Shown here: positions 42,389 through 50,379 of the stretch, in pieces
Layout of the letters: each line of letters starts with the position of its first letter
How positions within the stretch are numbered: position 1 is the first letter of the stretch
Assembly (NCBI RefSeq): GCF_005508865.1
Contig: NZ_SCOM01000007.1
Location: 62,001-126,000, forward strand
Direction of reading: 5' to 3'
Origin: Pseudomonas sp. F(2018)
Lineage (GTDB): Bacteria > Pseudomonadota > Gammaproteobacteria > Pseudomonadales > Pseudomonadaceae
DNA length: 64,000 nucleotides
Position numbers and translations under genes: made by a program
The notes under the pieces: model-generated
What the model saw: the letters and a program-made list of their open reading frames with translations, nothing else
What the model was told of the DNA's origin: nothing
The model's database searches: none

Positions 42389-43810
42389 CTAGAGCCGCGG
42401 CAGGCGCTGGTCGAGCAGGCGGTACAGGGCCGAATCCTGCGGCCAATTGCGCAGGAAACGCGCACGGTCGCGGGCATAGGCACGGGCGAAACCGGCCTGG
42501 CCGTGGTGCTGCTGCATGGCATCCAGGTCGATCAGGCTCCAGCACCCGTCGTCCCAGAACAGGTTGGTGCCCTTGAGGTCGCCATGACTGATGCGCTCGC
42601 GCAGCAGCGCGGCGAACAGCCGGTCGAGGGCCTGCAGCTCGGCCTCCGGCGGCACGCCGTCGACATGAGCGGCGAAGCGCGTGAGCAGGTCTTCGCCCGC
42701 GCAATGCTCGGTCACCAGGAACGCCTGGGCACGCAACCAGCACCAGCGCCGCTCGAGCACCGCCAGCGGACGCGGCGTGGCGATGCCCAGCAGCTCCAGA
42801 CGATTGCCCTCGACCCAGCTGTGCCAGGCGCGGCTGGGCCGCCAGAAGCGCTTGAGCCAGTGCCGCCAGTTCTTGATGTTGTAGCGCTTGATCACCAGCG
42901 GCCCGCTCTCGCTTTGCACCAGCGCCACCGTGGCGCTACCGCCGTTCTTCAACGCCTGCCCTCGGGCGATTGCCGCATCCGGGTCAGCCAGCAGGCCCTG
43001 CAACTGCTCGGCCCGCTCACGCCGGACCACGCGCAAGCCGAAGGCACCGATCTGCGCGGCGAACAGGCTGCAGTCGCGGGCGACCTTCTTCAGGTAGTCG
43101 CGCAGGCGCCACTGGCGCACCTTGGCCACCTCGCCAAGCAATGCCTCCAGCGGCAGGGCGTGCTCGGCATTGACCAGCAGGTAGTGCACTAGCAGTTCTT
43201 CGGTGAAGGGCTCCAGCTCCGCCGGCAGCTGGGCGAAGAACACCCCGAGGTTGGCCAGCACGCGAGCGCGCGACAGCGGCTGGCCGGCCGCTCCGGCCTG
43301 CACACCGCCGCCATCGATCAGATACAGCCGCCCCTGCTGGCGCAACAGGTTGTCCAGGTGCAGATCCGACTGCCATAGCCCCTTGGCATGCAGTTGTCCG
43401 ATCGCGGTCAGCGCCTCGCCGAGCACGCTTTGCTGAGCGTCGGACAGCAGCGGCTCGCGCTCCACCGCGCGCCAGGCATCCCAAAGGCTCTCGGCGCCGT
43501 CCAGGTAGTCGAACAGCAGCCAGCCGCCCTGCTCCGCAGCAAAGCCTTCCGCCAGCAGCTGCGGCGTGGTCAGGCCCTGCTCGGCGAGCAGGCGCGCGCC
43601 GGCCAGTTCACGCTGGAAGTGACGCTCGGCCTTGCCACCCACCAGCAACTTGGCCAGCACGGCGCGACCGCGCCAGCGGGCCAGACCGACATAGCGCTGC
43701 CCCGGCAACACCCGCAACAGGCGCTCGACGACCAGTTCCTCGCCGGCCAGCTGCAGCGCCAGCGGCAGAACCGGGGCGCGCCCGGACGACGCCAGCTCGG
43801 CCAGGTGCAT
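42389..43810 (-). CDS. Tandem double LPS-kinase-fold protein
   Basis: 473 residues with two kinase-like halves. N-half: catalytic loop QSDLHLDN (Asp149, Asn154) and metal Asp in LIDGGG (about 166), with Gln for the usual His. C-half: ISHGDLKGTN (Asp about 408) and SLIDLDA, complete. Roughly twice the length of WaaP or WapP, so probably a duplication/fusion; matches PA5006 as I recall it. Likely phosphorylates core heptose or supports that step. Its ATG shares one base with the upstream stop. Confidence 0.75.
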   Translation of the reverse strand: MHLAELASSGRAPVLPLALQLAGEELVVERLLRVLPGQRYVGLARWRGRAVLAKLLVGGKAERHFQRELAGARLLAEQGLTTPQLLAEGFAAEQGGWLLFDYLDGAESLWDAWRAVEREPLLSDAQQSVLGEALTAIGQLHAKGLWQSDLHLDNLLRQQGRLYLIDGGGVQAGAAGQPLSRARVLANLGVFFAQLPAELEPFTEELLVHYLLVNAEHALPLEALLGEVAKVRQWRLRDYLKKVARDCSLFAAQIGAFGLRVVRRERAEQLQGLLADPDAAIARGQALKNGGSATVALVQSESGPLVIKRYNIKNWRHWLKRFWRPSRAWHSWVEGNRLELLGIATPRPLAVLERRWCWLRAQAFLVTEHCAGEDLLTRFAAHVDGVPPEAELQALDRLFAALLRERISHGDLKGTNLFWDDGCWSLIDLDAMQQHHGQAGFARAYARDRARFLRNWPQDSALYRLLDQRLPRL

Positions 43811-44553
43811 CAGCGCGTTTCCTTGTGCCGCCGGCGCGCGCCGAGGTGCTGGCTCCAGCGCTCGACCTCAGCCTCGCTGCCTAGGTAGGCCGTCAGCAGC
43901 TGACGCACCTCGGCCTCGCTCCAGGCGCTGGCGCGGCGCAGCAGCGGCTCCAGGTCCTTGATCCGGTCGCGACGGCCGAACAACAGCGGGCTGGTCTTCT
44001 CCAGGTCGATCAACTGTGCGGCGAAGCCGGCGCCCTGCTCGCGCAGGAAAATGTGCTTGGGATAGAAGCAGCCGTGCACCTGCCCGGCATCATGCAGGCG
44101 CCCGGCCAGCTCGCCACAGGCCTGCAGGATGGCGCCGCGCTGGGCCGCGGACAGCTGCTGCCAGCGCTGCAGCCAGTGCTCGAGATCCTGCCAGCCATCC
44201 AGGGCTCGGGTCAGCAGGATCGCGCGGCGCTCGCCGGGCAAGCGGCGCTCGCCAAAGAAGGCCGCCTGCAGGGCGGGAATGCCCAGGTCGCTGTAGCGCT
44301 GGATATTGCGAAACTCGCGGGCGAAGGTCGGCTCGCCGAAGGGGCGGGCCAGGCTGCGGGTCAGGTGATTGCTCTGCCGTTTGAGGTAGTAGGCCGCCTC
44401 GCCCAGGTCCAGGCGATAGACGCTGCTCCAGCCACCGCGCTCGGTGTTGGGTTCGTCCACCGCCTCCAGCTTGAGCGCCCACAGCGCATCAAAATCGGCC
44501 AGTCCGTGGCGTTCGAGGATCGCGCGATCCTCGGCGGCGATAAAGTCGCTCAT
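43810..44553 (-). CDS. InaA/LPS-kinase family protein with HGC in the catalytic loop
   Basis: 247 residues. Lys58 (YYLKRQ) and Glu80 fit the ATP-anchoring pair and LIDLEK gives the metal Asp, but the catalytic loop is VHGCFYPKHIF (His160-Gly161-Cys162), with Cys where WaaP has Asp163. Either a pseudokinase or a subfamily with a different base. Overlaps wapP (ATGA) and the double-kinase gene (TGATG), so co-translated with the core operon. Corresponds by position to PA5007. Confidence 0.72.
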   Translation of the reverse strand: MSDFIAAEDRAILERHGLADFDALWALKLEAVDEPNTERGGWSSVYRLDLGEAAYYLKRQSNHLTRSLARPFGEPTFAREFRNIQRYSDLGIPALQAAFFGERRLPGERRAILLTRALDGWQDLEHWLQRWQQLSAAQRGAILQACGELAGRLHDAGQVHGCFYPKHIFLREQGAGFAAQLIDLEKTSPLLFGRRDRIKDLEPLLRRASAWSEAEVRQLLTAYLGSEAEVERWSQHLGARRRHKETR

Positions 44554-45287
44554 TCCCTGCCCTCGAAGAATTTCACTATCTCTCTCACCCGCCGCTTGTC
44601 CCCTGCGCTCAGGCGCTCGCGGCCGCGGTACTGCAGGAAGAACCGCAGGCGCTGGCTGCGCGACAGCACCTGGCTGGCGACCTTGTCCAGGCAGGCCAGG
44701 TCCTTGACGATGCGGTAGCGCAGGAACGGCCCCCACCAGAAGGTGCCGGTCGGGCAATCGATGAAGAACAGCTCGGCTCGGTCGTTGACCAGCAGGTTGC
44801 GCCACTTCAGGTCGTTGTGGGCGAAGTGGTGGTCATGCAGCGCCCGGGTCGCCATCGCCAGCTGGCGGCTGACGCCGTCCACCCACTGCGGATCGCGCAG
44901 ACGCTCGTCGCGGCGCTTGGCCAGCAGCGCCATGTCCTGAGTATTTTCCAGCTCGCGGGTGATCAGCGCGCCGCGCAGGAAGGCGCCGCCCTTGCGCTCT
45001 AGGCCGTAGGCAACGATGGGCGCGGTGGGAATGCCCCACCTGGCGAAGTGCTTGAGGTTCTGCCACTCGGCCTTGACCCGCGGCCGGCCTAGGTAGCGGC
45101 GCAGGCCCTTGCCGGCGCCCCAGTAGCGCTTGACGTAGTAACGCACGCCGTCGCGCTCGATCAGGATCACTTCCGACAGCGGATCGCGGGTCAGGCGCTT
45201 GCCCTCCAGGGCAAACACTCGCTCCAGGCTGGCCAGCTCGGCCGCCAGTGGCGCGGGCAGTTCGGCATTCAGCCGCCATTCGCTCAT
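44550..45287 (-). CDS. wapP: LPS core heptose kinase WapP
   Basis: 245 residues. Kinase-like fold with YYVKRYWGAGKG (ATP-binding Lys53), catalytic loop AHNDLKWRNLL (Asp159, Asn164) and FFIDCPTG metal site. Position directly downstream of waaP, with ATGA overlaps on both sides, matches wapP (PA5008), which is thought to phosphorylate core heptose. All catalytic residues are present. Confidence 0.85.
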   Translation of the reverse strand: MSEWRLNAELPAPLAAELASLERVFALEGKRLTRDPLSEVILIERDGVRYYVKRYWGAGKGLRRYLGRPRVKAEWQNLKHFARWGIPTAPIVAYGLERKGGAFLRGALITRELENTQDMALLAKRRDERLRDPQWVDGVSRQLAMATRALHDHHFAHNDLKWRNLLVNDRAELFFIDCPTGTFWWGPFLRYRIVKDLACLDKVASQVLSRSQRLRFFLQYRGRERLSAGDKRRVREIVKFFEGRE

Positions 45288-46099
45288 CCCTGGGCCCCCG
45301 GCGCGTATTTGCGGGCGTAGCGCGCCAGCAGACGGTCCGCCTTGCGCTCCAGCCAGGCCAGCAGCGCCGCCTCGTCGCGCAGGATGTCGCGCAGTGGGCG
45401 CTGGAAGTAGGCCTTGAGGAAACGCAACTTGTCGCGGCGGGTCAGGCCGATATTCAGGGCGGAGAAATACAGGCCGGCCAGGTCCTTGTTGCGCCAGCGG
45501 GTCGGCGTGGCGCTGCGCACCTGGGCGCGATGCAGGTCGATCAGCGACAGGCGGAAGTCGTCCGCGCTCACCGGCTTGTCGGTGTGCAGCAGGAAGTGGC
45601 AGATGTAGCAGTCGCGGTGGTTGACCCCGGCGCGGTGCATGCTGCCGGTCATCTTCGCCACCTCGGCGATCAGCGCGCGCTTGAGGCGCGGCTCGGGCGG
45701 CTGCTGCACCCAGTTCAGGGTCAGCTGCTCCAGATCGGTGGTCGGCGCCAGTTCCTCGGTGACGATGAAGGAATGCTGCGCCGCCGGGTTGCTGCCGCGC
45801 TCGCCGTAGGCCACGGCGGTCATGGTCGGCACGCCGACCTCGGTGAGGCGCTGGATCGCCGCCCACTCCTGGCCGGCGCCGAGCACCGGCAGCTTGGCGG
45901 TGAGCAGGTTCTTGACGATCTCGCCCCAGCCGATGCCGCGGTGGATCTTGACGAAATAGCCGCGCCCGTCGACCTCGGTACGCAGGGTGCGGCGTCCTTC
46001 CAGCTCGCGGTAGACCTTGCCCTGCAAGGCCTCCACGGCGGCGAAGGCATCGCGTCCGGCCCACAGCGACTGGAAGGGTTCGGCAAGGATCAGCTTCAT
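45284..46099 (-). CDS. waaP: LPS core heptose I kinase WaaP
   Basis: 271 residues (P. aeruginosa WaaP 268). ATP Lys51 in YFVKIHRGIGWGE, catalytic loop NHRDCYICHF with Asp163, and SLIDLHRAQ for metal. Phosphorylates O4 of heptose I in the inner core; this step is essential for LPS transport in P. aeruginosa. Overlaps waaG upstream and wapP downstream (ATGA each), in a tightly coupled operon. Confidence 0.95.
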   Translation of the reverse strand: MKLILAEPFQSLWAGRDAFAAVEALQGKVYRELEGRRTLRTEVDGRGYFVKIHRGIGWGEIVKNLLTAKLPVLGAGQEWAAIQRLTEVGVPTMTAVAYGERGSNPAAQHSFIVTEELAPTTDLEQLTLNWVQQPPEPRLKRALIAEVAKMTGSMHRAGVNHRDCYICHFLLHTDKPVSADDFRLSLIDLHRAQVRSATPTRWRNKDLAGLYFSALNIGLTRRDKLRFLKAYFQRPLRDILRDEAALLAWLERKADRLLARYARKYAPGAQG

Positions 46100-47217
46100 G
46101 CGCGCTCCGCCAGAATCACATCGGCCGCGCGCTGCGGCATGGAATACAGGTCGGCGCTGGCGGCGAAGGCCAGGCCGTTGGCGCCCCACTTGGCGCGCGC
46201 CGCGTCATCACCGAGCATCTCGGCCAGCAGGCGGTTGAAGGTGTCCTGTTGGAAAGGCGCAGGCACCACGAGCCCGGCATCGGCCTCGGCGATGTAATGG
46301 GCGTAGCCGCAGACCTCGCTGACCAGCACCGGCAAACCGGAGACCACTGCCTCCAGCAGCACGGTGCCGGTGTTCTCGTTGTAGGCCGGGTGGACCAGCA
46401 GGTCGGCACCGAGCAGGAAGCGCGGAATGTCGCTGCGCCCCTTGAGGATCTGCACCTGGTCGGAGAGGCCCAGCGCCTTGACCTGCAGCAGGAAGGGCTT
46501 GGGGTCGTCCTGGCCGATGGCGATCAGCCGCGTGCGCTGCTTCAGCTCGCGCGGCAAGGCGGCCAACGCCTTGAGGCTGCGGTCCAGGCCCTTAGTCTTG
46601 AAGCCGGAACCGATCTGCACCAGCAGCAGGTCGTCGTCGGCCAGCTTGAACTCGCGGCGAAACTCGGCGCGAATCTCGGCGGCATTGGCCGGCGCGCGGC
46701 GGTCCTGGGCGATGCCCGGTGGCAGCAGATGGAAGCGCGCCTCCGGGGTTCGGTAGTGCTTGATGAACAGCGGCTGCTGCACCTCGGAGATCATCAGGAT
46801 CTCGGTCTTCGACTCGGGGGCGAACACCGCCCGCTCGTAGTCGGCGAAGTGCTTGTAGCGACCCCAGCGCTTGTAGATCGGCGCGCGCAGGGTCTGCGCC
46901 TTGTCTTCGTAGCAACCGTCGGCGGCGTAGTACACGTCGAGGCCGGGCATCTTGTTGAAGCCCACCACCCGGTCCACCGGCGCGCGCGCCAGGTCGGCGG
47001 CCAGCCAGGCGCTGAACTTCTCGTTGCGATGGTGATTGAACAGCGCCTTGATCGGCGCCACCCGCACATCGAAACCGGCGGGTACCTCACCCTCCCAGAT
47101 CGGCGTATAGACGCGGATGGCGTGACCACGCGCCTGGCACTCCAGGGCGATGCGCATAAAGTCGCGTTGTAATCCCCCAAATGGGAAGTACTTGTAGAGC
47201 ACGAAGGCCAGCTGCAT
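46096..47217 (-). CDS. waaG: LPS core glucosyl/galactosaminyl transferase WaaG
   Basis: 373 residues, GT4 fold. FVLYKYFPFGGLQRDFMRIA near the start, acceptor-site HHRNEKFSAWL, nucleotide-sugar site VQIGSGFKTKGLDRS and the EX7E motif in HPAYNENTGTVLLEAVVSGLPV. Adds the first outer-core sugar to heptose II (GalN in P. aeruginosa, glucose in E. coli). Shares one base with the waaC stop. Confidence 0.94.
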   Translation of the reverse strand: MQLAFVLYKYFPFGGLQRDFMRIALECQARGHAIRVYTPIWEGEVPAGFDVRVAPIKALFNHHRNEKFSAWLAADLARAPVDRVVGFNKMPGLDVYYAADGCYEDKAQTLRAPIYKRWGRYKHFADYERAVFAPESKTEILMISEVQQPLFIKHYRTPEARFHLLPPGIAQDRRAPANAAEIRAEFRREFKLADDDLLLVQIGSGFKTKGLDRSLKALAALPRELKQRTRLIAIGQDDPKPFLLQVKALGLSDQVQILKGRSDIPRFLLGADLLVHPAYNENTGTVLLEAVVSGLPVLVSEVCGYAHYIAEADAGLVVPAPFQQDTFNRLLAEMLGDDAARAKWGANGLAFAASADLYSMPQRAADVILAERA

Positions 47218-48221
47218 CACACCGCCTCCTGCTGCGCCAGCAGCATGGCGTTCAGCGCATCGCCCACGCGCTGGGCGTCGAGCCCGTCGAAGCATGGCTT
47301 GCGCCGGTCGCCCAGGCCCGCATCCGGGCCGGTGGCGCACAGGTGCACTTGGCCGCGGCCATAGGCGCCGACCTTGCCCGGCAGGGTAGGGCCGTACAGG
47401 GAGATGCTCGGCACATCCAGCGCCGCGGCCAGGTGGCCGAGGCCGGTGTCCACGGCGACGCAGGCGGTAGCGCCGGCGATCACCTTGGCCACGCCCGCCA
47501 GGTTCAGCTTGGGCAGCACGGCGGCGTTGTCGATGCCGGCGACGATGCGCTGGGCCCGCTCGCGCTCCACCTCGTTGCCCCAGGGCAGGCGAATCGCCCA
47601 ACCCTGCGCGGCCATGCGCTCGGCGAGGGCGCGCCAGTCGGCCTCCGGCCAGTGCTTGCTGGCCCAGGTGGTGCCATGCAGGAACAGCAGGTAGGGCTGC
47701 GCCGAGGCATCGGCCATGGCGGCGCGATCCAGGCCGTAGTCGCCGATCTGCTGCGGCAGCTCGTAGCCCAGGGCCTGGGCGAACAGCTGGCGGGTGCGTT
47801 CCAGCGCGTGCTGCTCCTTGGCCACCGCGTACAGGCGGTCATAGAAGCGACAGGCGATCGGCTCGCGCGCCGAGTCACGATCCAGGCCGGCCACCGGGGC
47901 CTTGGCGTAGCGGGTCAGGAAGGCGCTCTTGAACAGGCCCTGGGCATCGATCACCAGGTCGTAGTCGACCTCGCCCAGGCGCTGCTTGAAGCGTTTCCAT
48001 TCGCCGCTCTTCCAGGTCTGCAGCAGGTGCTTGCGCCAGCGGCGGATGGCCACCGGGATCACCTGGGCCACGGCCGGGTGCCAGGCCGGGATCTCGGCGA
48101 AGCCCTCCTCCACCACCCAGTCGAACTGGATGCCGGGAATCGCCCGCGCCGCGTCGGTCAGCGCCGGCAGGGTGTGAATCACATCGCCGAGCGAGGACGT
48201 CTTGATCAGCAGTACCCGCAA
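47217..48221 (-). CDS. waaC: LPS heptosyltransferase I WaaC
   Basis: 334 residues from TTG (L/MRVLLIKTSSLGDVIHTLPAL). GT9 family: N-terminal acceptor lobe, then FLHGTTWASKHWP and DTGLGHLAAALDVPSISLYGPT binding ADP-heptose. Adds heptose I to Kdo2-lipid A. The TTG lies one base beyond the waaF stop with GAGG inside waaF, so translation is probably coupled and moderate. Confidence 0.94.
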   Translation of the reverse strand: MRVLLIKTSSLGDVIHTLPALTDAARAIPGIQFDWVVEEGFAEIPAWHPAVAQVIPVAIRRWRKHLLQTWKSGEWKRFKQRLGEVDYDLVIDAQGLFKSAFLTRYAKAPVAGLDRDSAREPIACRFYDRLYAVAKEQHALERTRQLFAQALGYELPQQIGDYGLDRAAMADASAQPYLLFLHGTTWASKHWPEADWRALAERMAAQGWAIRLPWGNEVERERAQRIVAGIDNAAVLPKLNLAGVAKVIAGATACVAVDTGLGHLAAALDVPSISLYGPTLPGKVGAYGRGQVHLCATGPDAGLGDRRKPCFDGLDAQRVGDALNAMLLAQQEAV

Positions 48222-48222
48222 G

Positions 48223-49257
48223 CTATTGCACCTCGACCGGATCGGCGACCAGGCGATCCAACGCCTCGAGCACCGGGCGCGGCTTGAGCTCGCGCAGGCA
48301 GTTGTAGTGGCCGAAGCGGCAGGTGCGCTCGAAACACGGACTGCAGTCCAGGCCCAGGCGCACGATCTCCACCTGATCCGCCAGCGGCGGGGTGAACTGC
48401 GGCGAGGTGGAGCCGTACACCGCCACCAGCGGGCGGTTGAGCGCGGCGGCCACGTGCATCAGGCCGGAGTCGTTGGACACCACGGCGCCGGCGGCCGACA
48501 TCAGGTCGATGGCCTCGGCCAGCGAGGTCTCGCCGGCCAGATTGACCGCCTCCTCGCGCAGGCCGGGAATCAGGCGATTGCGGATGTCCTCGCAGCCGGG
48601 ATGATCGTTCTTCGAGCCGAACAGCCACACCTGCCAGCCGGCGCGAATCTTGATCTCGGCGACCTTGGCGTAGTGCTCCACCGGCCAGCGCTTGGCCTCG
48701 CCGAACTCGGCGCCGGGGCACAGCGCCAGCACCGGGCGGTCCAGGCCCAGGCCGAACTTGGCCAGGGCAGCGGCGCGACTGGCTTCGTCGATCGCCAGGC
48801 GCGGCTGCGGGTAGGGCTTGGGCAGCTCCGCACCGTCCTCATAGGCCAGCGCCATGAAACGCTCGATCATCAGCGGCAGGCGTTCTTTATTCAGCTTGCG
48901 GATGTCGTTGAGCAGGCCGTAGCGCATCTCGCCCTTCCAGCCGGTGCGCAGCGGGATATCGGCGAAGAAGGGTACCAGGGCGGACTTGAGCGAGTTGGGC
49001 AGCAGGATCGCCTGGTCGTACTGGCCGGCCAGGGACTTGCCGATCTTGCGGCGGGTGGCGATATCCAGCACACCGTGGCCGAGCGGGAAGCTCAGCGCCG
49101 CGCGCACTTCGGGCATGCGCTCGAGGATCGGCCGGCTCCACTCGGGCGCCAGCACGTCGATCTCGCAGTCGGGATGGCGCTGCTTGAGGCAGACGAACAG
49201 GGTCTGCGCCATCACCATGTCACCGACCCAGCTGGGGCCCACGATCAGTATTCTCAT
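48223..49257 (-). CDS. waaF: LPS heptosyltransferase II WaaF
   Basis: 344 residues. MRILIVGPSWVGDMVMAQTLF is the family N-terminus; ALCPGAEFGEAKRWP and SNDSGLMHVAAALNRPLVAVYGSTSP form the ADP-heptose site. Adds heptose II to heptose I. First gene of the waaF-waaC-waaG-waaP-wapP core operon, which runs without gaps to at least 42389. The start at 49257 is chosen over an upstream in-frame opening through a hairpin-rich gap. Confidence 0.95.
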   Translation of the reverse strand: MRILIVGPSWVGDMVMAQTLFVCLKQRHPDCEIDVLAPEWSRPILERMPEVRAALSFPLGHGVLDIATRRKIGKSLAGQYDQAILLPNSLKSALVPFFADIPLRTGWKGEMRYGLLNDIRKLNKERLPLMIERFMALAYEDGAELPKPYPQPRLAIDEASRAAALAKFGLGLDRPVLALCPGAEFGEAKRWPVEHYAKVAEIKIRAGWQVWLFGSKNDHPGCEDIRNRLIPGLREEAVNLAGETSLAEAIDLMSAAGAVVSNDSGLMHVAAALNRPLVAVYGSTSPQFTPPLADQVEIVRLGLDCSPCFERTCRFGHYNCLRELKPRPVLEALDRLVADPVEVQ

Positions 49258-49360
49258 CACGACTCCGGAAATGAGCAGGGAGGCTCTCGCCTCCCCAGTC
49301 ACTGCCCTGTTATCTCTTTTCGTATGCCCCGAACGAACCAAGGCAGCTCGGAACGGGGCA

Positions 49361-49393
49361 ATCGTGACCAATAGATAAGGTTTTGGTCACGAT
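49361..49393. other. Perfect 11-bp inverted repeat between ilvE and waaF
   Basis: ATCGTGACCAA (49361-49371) and TTGGTCACGAT (49383-49393), separated by 11 bases, 23 bases downstream of ilvE. A second, weaker stem (TGCCCCG...CGGGGCA, about 49325-49360) lies next to it. Could be the ilvE terminator or a protein-binding operator for waaF. Confidence 0.5.
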
Positions 49394-49415
49394 CTTTCAA
49401 TGCCTGCGACCGGCC

Positions 49416-50339
49416 TTACTTGACCAGTGTGCGCCACTCGGCATGGGCGCTGGTCTGGCCGGTGACCAGGTCGAAGTAGGCCTTCTGCAGCTTCTCGGTC
49501 ACCGGGCCGCGGCTGCCGATGCCGATCTGGCGGCCATCCACTTCGCGAATCGGCGTGACTTCCGCGGCGGTGCCGGTGAAGAAGGCCTCGTCGGCGATGT
49601 ACACCTCGTCGCGGGTGATGCGCTTCTCCACCACCTCGATGCCCAGCTCCTTGGCCAGGGTGAGGACGGTGGCGCGGGTGATGCCGTTCAGGCACGAGGT
49701 CACTTCCGGGGTATACACCACGCCGTTCTTGACCAGGAAGATGTTCTCGCCCGAACCCTCGGCCACGTAGCCCTCGGTGTCCAGCAGCATGGCCTCGTCG
49801 GCGCCGCCGGAGATGGCTTCCTGCAGGGCCAGCATCGAGTTGATGTAGTTGCCGTTGGCCTTGGCGCGGGTCATGGAGATGTTGACGTGGTGGCGGGTGA
49901 AGGAGCTGGTGCGCACCTTGATGCCCTTCTGCAGCGCCTCGTCGCCCATGTAGGCGCCCCAGTGCCAGGCACCGACTATCACGTGCACCTTCAGGCCGGT
50001 GGCGCGCAGGCCCATGGCCTCGCTTCCGTAGAACACCATCGGGCGGATATAGGCGGTTTCCAGGTTGTTCTCGCGCACGGCGGCGCGGGTGGCCTCGTTG
50101 ATCTCCTCCTTGGTGAAGGGGATCTTCATGCCCATGATATGGGCCGAGTCGAACAGGCGGTCGGTGTGCGCCTGCAGGCGGAAGATGGCGGTGCCCTGCG
50201 GGGTATTGTAGGCGCGTACGCCCTCGAACACGCCCATGCCGTAGTGCAGGGTGTGGGTCAGCACGTGGGTGGTCGCTTCGCGCCACTGCACCAGTTCGCC
50301 GTCATACCAGATCACGCCATCGCGGTCGGCCATCGACAT
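49416..50339 (-). CDS. ilvE: Branched-chain amino acid aminotransferase IlvE
   Basis: 307 residues, fold-type IV PLP enzyme. Motifs: LHYGMGVFEGVRAY, TRAKANGNYINSMLA (PLP Lys), GYVAEGSGENIFLV and FFTGTAAEVTPI. Interconverts Leu, Ile and Val with their keto acids. The ATG at 50339 has GAGGAG eight bases ahead; a GTG three codons earlier would overlap that site. Lies 40 bases after glnE. Confidence 0.96.
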   Translation of the reverse strand: MSMADRDGVIWYDGELVQWREATTHVLTHTLHYGMGVFEGVRAYNTPQGTAIFRLQAHTDRLFDSAHIMGMKIPFTKEEINEATRAAVRENNLETAYIRPMVFYGSEAMGLRATGLKVHVIVGAWHWGAYMGDEALQKGIKVRTSSFTRHHVNISMTRAKANGNYINSMLALQEAISGGADEAMLLDTEGYVAEGSGENIFLVKNGVVYTPEVTSCLNGITRATVLTLAKELGIEVVEKRITRDEVYIADEAFFTGTAAEVTPIREVDGRQIGIGSRGPVTEKLQKAYFDLVTGQTSAHAEWRTLVK

Positions 50340-50379
50340 CGTTGCCACTCCTCAGTGTTCGTCTCGTTCAAATCGTCGG

